Part shown: piece after piece, positions 51,084 through 64,000 of the stretch | Numbering within the stretch: position 1 is the stretch's first letter | Layout: each line of letters opens with the position of its first letter | DNA from: Amoebidium appalachense | Lineage: Eukaryota; Ichthyosporea | Length of the DNA stretch: 64,000 bases | Reading direction: 5' to 3' | Assembly: GCA_963693365.1 (NCBI GenBank) | Contig: CAVNZM010000002.1 | Location: 186,001-250,000, forward strand | The notes under the pieces: generated by a model | The model's database searches: none | What the model was told of the DNA's origin: nothing | Seen by the model: the letters and a program-made list of their open reading frames with translations, nothing else | Position numbers and translations under genes: made by a program

Positions 51084-51410
51084 GGCACACACCTTCACAA
51101 CCATATGAATACAAAACATCAAGAACACACAAACTACAGGGGCGCAAACCTGCCAGGCTTATATCTGTACTTAGACACGAGCGATGCCACAGAGTTGCAC
51201 GCCCAAAAAACTCGTACACACGCACACCGAAACACACACTTGTGCAACCTCACACGCACACCCTCTCTCCCTCCACCCCCGAGTACTCTCCCTCCGCACA
51301 CACGCACCCTCTGCTGCACGTGCCACCAGCGCGGCTCTCTCCTGCACGTAGCGCACCAAGTCCACCCCTTCGCCCGGCCCTTTGAGGCCCGATCCACCAG
51401 CCTCCGCCAT
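45146..51410 (-). CDS. Coiled-coil protein with C-terminal Ras-like GTPase domain
   Basis: Predicted small-GTPase-domain protein of about 355 residues. Exons: 51410-51308 (ATG), 50625-50579, 50132-50019, 49538-49473, 48411-48175, 47535-47190, 45301-45146 (TAG). Residues 1-110 are charged and helical ([36 protein letters not shown]), followed by a Pro/Ser/Thr-rich linker. The GTPase begins near residue 175: P-loop GAEEVGKT (186-193), effector-loop-like ATVEDTYMR, switch [10 protein letters not shown] (233-240), VVVGNKAD and YIEVSARK. Relative to Ras, positions 12 and 13 are Glu, 59 is Gly and 61 is Leu, which predicts poor GTP hydrolysis. The C-terminus (AAATAKR) has no CaaX or Cys prenylation motif. 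Summed exons exceed a multiple of three by one base. The shift is in the nine-C run at 47250-47258, where eight bases would restore the frame into [10 protein letters not shown]. The closest subfamily is uncertain. Confidence 0.8.
45557..45809 (+). repeat. Dispersed repeat copy B (matches 22765-23069 inverted)
   Basis: After a (CA)n array the plus strand reads CCAGCTGATACCGAGTGTCC, an A-rich run interrupted by single C, CGGGGAACCCCAACTAATC, and continues to GTAAACCCC. This parallels copy A read on the opposite strand. The bases before the CA array (GAATAGTGCACAC) also resemble those behind the LINE stop codon. It lies in the last intron of the Ras-like gene. Confidence 0.75.
45930..46170 (+). 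promoter_or_regulatory. Promoter-like block (two CCAAT boxes and TATA) inside an intron
   Basis: ATTGG occurs at 45934-45938 and 45984-45988, and TATATAAAG at 46021-46028, spaced as in a core promoter reading rightwards. The host gene runs the other way, so this is probably a promoter or LTR of an inserted element next to repeat copy B. I could not find LTR ends. Confidence 0.3.
46254..46324. promoter_or_regulatory. Cluster of CRE/ATF-like sites
   Basis: TGACGTAA at 46254-46261 and 46265-46272, TGATGTCA at 46286-46293 and 46297-46304, and a perfect palindromic TGACGTCA at 46317-46324 occur within 71 bases. Another TACGTCA lies near 46432. These are binding sites of CREB/ATF-type bZIP factors. 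Which promoter they serve is unclear, as they sit in an intron of the Ras-like gene. Confidence 0.45.
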
Positions 51411-52783
51411 GGCTGGCTCAAAGGCCCTTCCTACAGCACCGAAACAGTGACACCAACAGTTAGGTCTGCATGTGCCCGCGAACTTGTGATTACTATGATG
51501 CACGAGGTACTGAAATGATGTGGTTTGACTGCGGCTGTATAGAGAATTAAGAGATGTTGACGTAAGTTATGCAACTTACTGTGAAGGGGGGTCTTCTGAG
51601 CCAGAAACTTGGATCCCGCTAACAGTTCCCTGTGCTGGCTGCGGCCTCGGTCTCACTAAATAATTAATATGTAGCTACACACTGCATGAATGGCGTCACT
51701 AGGGTTGGTGTAGGTGGCTACCAGGAACAGTGAATTCGCCTAGCCAATGCTGATTTTAGCCAAGCACTAAACCGAAAAATACATCGATAACAGCAAGGGC
51801 CTAAATGTAACGAGAAAGGCTGGCAGAAACCATGAAGTGGAAGCTTATGAGTTCAACAGAAAACTTTCAGAACACAGCTGTGGTGCTCGATTTGCGCAAC
51901 GGTCGGACCTAAACGCAGAGGAATGTGGCCGAAACAAACATGTGACAAAAGTCCAATCAGACGTTCAATAAGATTTTGGAGCAGGATTAGTGCTTTTATT
52001 GCACTATAGAAATAGATTGTATAAAGAATACTTTATTCTGCCTCAAAAATTATAACTATTGTTTCATAGCATTAAAATTCGCGCTGTATACGGCTCTTTA
52101 TGTGAATAAATCGGGTTAAAAGCTGTTCACTTTTTCCTTCAGTCTATGACGTCACTGACATTTGATTGGGTAAGAATGGCGCCAAAATTTTTCTGTGTGC
52201 CGGCAACAACTCGTGACACAGCAAACAGAAAACGAAGTTTCGAGCTATCGTTGTGGAAACTCCGTAGCCATCAGCCGCATCCGCCCTAAATTAACTCCAT
52301 CCAGGCCCATCCGACTGCCAAATACCTTCCCTGGTACGCAACAACCAGTCTTCTAGCCATATGAGAGGTTTTTTGGGGACTATAGGGCCGTGCAACATAT
52401 GGATAGCGGTTCCATAGGGGGACCATAGTCGTCGTTGAGATATATTGAGATTTTTCAGCTTAGCTGTGTACCGAGCAGTCACATTGCTTATGTTATATAA
52501 TAATTTACAGACCAAGATCCTCCAACGAGACGTACCGTCGACAACCCAACCGACGGGATCTCTACATAGCACTGCATGCAGATCTTGTTTAAGGATCACA
52601 CATATAGATCCTCGTAGCTTTTTTGCACACCTCTGTGCACCCGACTCCTCTTTATTGTTTCTCTCGCGATTCGGCGTGAAAGCTCTGGAAGAGGCCTAAA
52701 TTTTGGCGCATGAAGCTGTACACGAACCTTAGCAGTGTCTCACACTCCGTCCCTCCCCTGCAGACACAGGGTAACTCAGCAAA
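51411..52783. other. Divergent spacer between Ras-like gene and CCT5
   Basis: The two genes start head to head, 1.37 kb apart. A palindromic CRE (TGACGTCA, 52147-52154) and a CCAAT-type ATTGG (52165-52169) lie between them. No TATA box is evident close to either start. The sequence lacks microsatellites, unlike most spacers here. Confidence 0.5.
52147..52154. promoter_or_regulatory. Palindromic CRE (TGACGTCA)
   Basis: A perfect CREB/ATF consensus in the divergent promoter region, followed 10 bases later by ATTGG. The pairing of a CRE with a CCAAT element is common in housekeeping promoters. Function is inferred. Confidence 0.4.
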
Positions 52784-60416
<7,633 letters not shown>

Positions 60417-60695
60417 CACATCACACACACACACACACACACATACGCACACACACACCCATAATATACACATGTACAGCAAGTATGAGCTTGTACTTTT
60501 GTCATTTTGCTAGCGCGGGCACGCTAGCAACACACGACCCCGTTAACTGTTTACCGGCCATTTCCTCCATTTTGTATTGTCCTACCAGCCAATCAGGGCC
60601 CATATGGCCGGATATAGGCCTGCACGAAACTAATGCCGTATGTATGCCGCCTGACTGGGGGCCTGGCCAGGTGCCACCCCACTGCCCCCACCAGC

Positions 60696-60701
60696 AATAA
60701 A
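60696..60701 (+). terminator. Poly(A) signal AATAAA of CCT5
   Basis: AATAAA about 280 bases downstream of the CCT5 stop codon on the same strand, in CCAGCAATAAATCCAG. Confidence 0.55.
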
Positions 60702-61403
60702 TCCAGTTTTAACCGTTTCATGGGTGCATGCTGTGTATACGTGCACACAGGCGCAGCCACTGGGCCAGGCCATGCGGTGGTTGCATGCACGTTCACGTAC
60801 ATGCCGTGGCCACATGGTGCACGCAGCACGTGCCACTATACACATGCAGTCTGCATGTGTGCATGCACGTGCACGCACGACTCACATATATATTGCAGTG
60901 GTGACAATGTCCGGGTCAGAATTCGAAAGCGACACCCGCTACGCGCACCACCGTGACGGCTGCCGGGTTTGCATCAAGTAATATAATTATATATCACACG
61001 TACACGCTCAAGCTCATGAAACTCTGCACATGCACATGCTTGTGTGGTGTACCGGGCGCAAATGGTTTTGCTATGGGGACTTGAAAACGTGCATGGAAAC
61101 AAGGAAACAACAATTATCGCTGCATCCGTACACCTCAAATGTGCACTGATCCACAGCAGCTGTGCGCACACCGTCATGTACATATGCCAATGTGATAATT
61201 GATTCTAACTACAATCTGCGACACATCTGAAACACGTGCCCGGTCCCTTGCCTAGGCCTTGAGAAATCCAATTAGACGTGTGGTTGTGCCATAATCACGT
61301 ATACACACATGTGAATTACAGCACACATCATCTGGATCATCGACCCACAGTAAAGGGTTTTATGCAAATCACAGTTACGGTATACATGCATATGCTCATA
61401 CGT

Positions 61404-61409
61404 TTTATT
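61404..61409 (-). terminator. Poly(A) signal AATAAA, probably of the desaturase gene
   Basis: The plus strand reads TTTATT about 320 bases past the desaturase stop on the minus strand. Confidence 0.4.
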
Positions 61410-61726
61410 CGATGCTGGCCGGCCAGCAGTAAGTTACCCTTCAGTTCCATTCAAACTATAGAGACAAGAACCACCACCAACCACAAAAGATAGACCCCCA
61501 TCTAGAGGTGCAGTGCCCGTCACCCGCAGGCACGTACACAGCAGCCAAGCACAGCTCGTGCTGCCTTCATACATGTGTTTATATTATAGGCCCAAATACG
61601 GGGGGTAAACGAACCAAATTTACAACAGAAAACTGAAACACCCCCAAAAAGCAAGCCCACTCCTGGGGCCGCCATCGCGTTAAAGTGGTGCCACCACACG
61701 TGTCAAATCAGTGCTATCCACGTGGT

Positions 61727-61883
61727 TCAGTGGTCCTCCATGACCCAGTGCAGCACGCCCTTGCCCTCGACATAGTTGAGTGCCCGCACACTGGACCAGT
61801 AGGCAAGCATGAAGTTGCTGTGGTCGGCCAGGTAATAATTGCCGAGCACCTGGGGGCATACATGTCAGTATGGAGATAACGTG

Positions 61884-61926
<43 letters not shown>

Positions 61927-62091
61927 GGGGGGGGGGGGGGGTTGAGGTTGCACATATATATGCGTGTTGGTAGAATGCTAGCACGTGTTCTGTGTGTGCA
62001 TCACCTTACGTGTTCACACATGTGTGAGGTGTAGGGTGTGAGGTGTAGGGGTTGCAAAGTCAAGCACATTTCGCGTAGGTGTCCATGATCT

Positions 62092-62124
<33 letters not shown>

Positions 62125-63644
62125 ACTCCCAATGCTCGAGCACAAGCCTGCACGTGCACTCACGCGCACACACACATCAAACACACATCAATGTGCGCAC
62201 ACACTGGCCGCCACACACAGAGGCACAACCCACAGACAGGCCACACACGCATGTACGCACGCACGGGCACACACAAATGAGCGCGCCCGCGAGCGCGCGC
62301 ACACACACACACACCTTCTTGATAGCCTCTGTGGCCTCGTTTGCATGGTAGAAGGGCAGCGCACTGAAGATATGGTGGGCCACGTGTGTGCTCGTAATGT
62401 AGTGTGTCTTGTAGTCCAGGAAACCCCCCATGGTGCGATCAACAGTGCACAGCGCACCCCTCAGCCAGTTCCACTCACCCTCATCGTAGTGGGGCACATT
62501 GGGGTGTGTGTGCTGCAGATACGTGATGGTCACGAGGTACCCGTTTGTCACCAGCAGGGCAGGAACATACAGCCACAGAACAAGAGAGGTGCCGAACTTC
62601 TGGCAGATCTCGTAGAGGATGAACGTCCATGCCACCAGGCCAAAGTTGGACAAAACAATCTTCCACTTGTCCTGTGCGGGCCAGATGGGGGCGTTGGGGT
62701 CGAAGTGGGAGATGATTTTGCCGTTTTTGGAGCCGGGGCCCGATGCGTTGATGGCCAGATAGAGCGGCCAGCCCAGGGTCCAGATGACCATGCCATTAAT
62801 GAAGGTCTGCAGGTAGCTGGCCTTGGGGGAGGGTCCGCCCTTCTCGGCTGCACGTGCATGGTGGGTGTTAGGAAGAAGATGATGTGTAGTCGTACGATTG
62901 TTCATGTAGAATAGAATTTGTGTGTTCACAAGTGTGCGCGGGTGTTCGTGAAGAATGTGTGTTTGTGTGTGTGTGTGTGCATGAAGGAGGTATGTAATCA
63001 TCACTGCACGAATTCGCAAGCGCAAAAATGCACCGGCGTACAAAATGTATGAAAATTCACGTGTGTTTGTGCTGAGAAACACCATGCACATGCACGGGGA
63101 CATCTCTGATGTACAACGACAAAAACTAGCATGGGACAGCTACAATCTGCAGCTTTCCATCCATGATTGCATGCATACTGTGCATATCGGCTGTGGATGT
63201 GGTCCGAGTGGCTGTGTGTGCGTTTTGAGTGTTTGCGGGCATGCGTGCCTTTGGTGGTCCGCATGGCTTGGTGCAGTTCATCAGTATCAGCGTGCACGCA
63301 CATGTCTGTAAGTGCATACCGTGTGCGCACGTGAATGAGCTATGCTAAATGTCCACTACATGTGGACATCTGTGCTAAATATGCAAGCACACCCACAGCA
63401 ATGTGTCTGTGTCACGTGTGTGTGTGCGTGTGTGAGTGAGTGTTTTGCGGATGGGGACGGATGCGCACTTTTGCCCTCGGGGTAGCGCTCGGGGATGTAG
63501 ACCTCGTCCTTGTCCATGTGGTTGGTGTAGTGGTGGTGCTTGGCATGCGACAGCTGCCATGCGTAGTAGGGCACGTACAGTGCTGTGTGCAGCACAAACC
63601 CAACAACATCATTGAGCACCTGGTTGGCTGAGAACCCACCGTGC
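61727..63644 (-). CDS. Delta-12 fatty-acid desaturase, FAD2 type (5' part outside window)
   Basis: ER-membrane di-iron enzyme that introduces the delta-12 double bond, turning oleate into linoleate. In-window exons: 63644-63469, 62847-62315, 61849-61727 (TGA), with matching phases. The first exon opens with HGGF, the second half of the first histidine box (HECGH-type), which is split by an intron. Next come the second box SHAKHHHYTNH and KDEVYIP, hydrophobic membrane spans in the long exon (WTLGWPLYLAI, FILYEI, VLWLYVPALLV), and the third box HVAHHIF, followed by EATEAIKKVLGNYY at the C-terminus. The three-box pattern and the ATEAIK-VLG-YY tail are characteristic of FAD2-like enzymes. Delta-15 (FAD3-like) specificity cannot be excluded from sequence alone. 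Upstream exons lie beyond base 64000, and the visible flank (63645-64000) looks intronic. Confidence 0.9.
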
Positions 63645-64000
63645 CTGGATAAAACATCAAGTAAGAAAAGTGTTTCCCTCACCTCTCCACTATGTGTACC
63701 GAAGACCCCCTTCCTGCTCTCTATGAGAAGAAAAATCTCAACACACACCAACAAGTATCCCTGAACAATTAACATCTCCAAGCCCCTATTCTTGAACCCC
63801 CTCCACCCTCCCCCCCCCCCCCACACCCCCCTCCCTGCGGCCAAACATAATTACTCCGAACTTCTTCCGTTGACGGGGGCCGACACCACACACTCGCAAC
63901 ACCTCAGTACCTTCCCTCCCCTGCCCTGCCATGCCCTCCCTTCCCTCCCCACCCCCACACCCCCCCAATCTCCCCTTCTCCCCTGTCTTGGAGTGATTCT

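Larger units (their letters stand above)
60417..61726. other. Convergent spacer between CCT5 and the desaturase
   Basis: 3' UTR sequence of both genes with a plus-strand poly(A) signal at 60696 and a minus-strand one at 61404. A 24-codon ATG frame at 60907-60981 is too short to support. No RNA gene is visible. Confidence 0.45.

Noticed and set aside
60907-60981. 24-codon frame after CCT5 starting MSGSEFESD
   Set aside because: It is too short, has no convincing splice donor, and lies in the convergent 3' region. It could be a first exon, but nothing supports a continuation.

Overview
This 64 kb window is nuclear DNA of an intron-rich unicellular eukaryote, most likely an opisthokont and plausibly a holozoan protist such as an ichthyosporean. 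That placement is inferred from the gene set: a CRIB-type PAK kinase, an ELM2-SANT corepressor-like protein, a Nup153-like nucleoporin, CCT5, a P5-type protein disulfide isomerase and a delta-12 desaturase. I could not test it by phylogeny. Exons are short and GC-rich. Introns and spacers are filled with (CA/TG)n arrays, long G or C runs, minisatellites and transposon fragments, so most long open frames are microsatellite artefacts.

Layout, left to right. 612-8936 (+): ELM2-SANT protein with two chromodomains, its 5' end outside the window. 9668-17450 (-): Nup153-like nucleoporin with six RanBP2-type zinc fingers. 19214-21389 (-): CE2-type SGNH esterase. 22.7-25.0 kb: transposon nest holding a 5'-truncated LINE reverse transcriptase, a 162-bp MITE and flanking inverted repeats. 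25724-33895 (+): complete 14-exon PAK kinase. 36489-40695 (-): PDIA6/P5-type isomerase with signal peptide and RDEL tail. 41262-44464: hAT element with intact 8-bp target duplications. 45146-51410 (-): coiled-coil protein with a C-terminal Ras-like GTPase domain. 52784-60416 (+): CCT5. 61727-63644 (-): C-terminal part of a delta-12 fatty-acid desaturase that runs off the right edge.

The gene models were built by joining exons at GT-AG sites. For PAK, PDI, CCT5, the esterase and the nucleoporin the summed exon lengths are exact multiples of three and adjacent intron phases agree. The Ras-like gene is off by one base, located in a nine-base homopolymer. The genes are a collection of unrelated housekeeping, signalling and chromatin genes and do not form an operon or pathway cluster. 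PDI and the desaturase both belong to the ER, PAK and the Ras-like protein to GTPase signalling, and the chromodomain protein and nucleoporin to the nucleus.

The most notable observations are the ELM2-SANT-chromo-chromo architecture, the coiled-coil Ras-like protein with substitutions at GTPase-critical positions and no CaaX box, the intact-ended hAT element, an inverted-repeat-bounded unit around the LINE fragment, and recurrent homopolymer pairs of fixed polarity (CnAn or TnGn).
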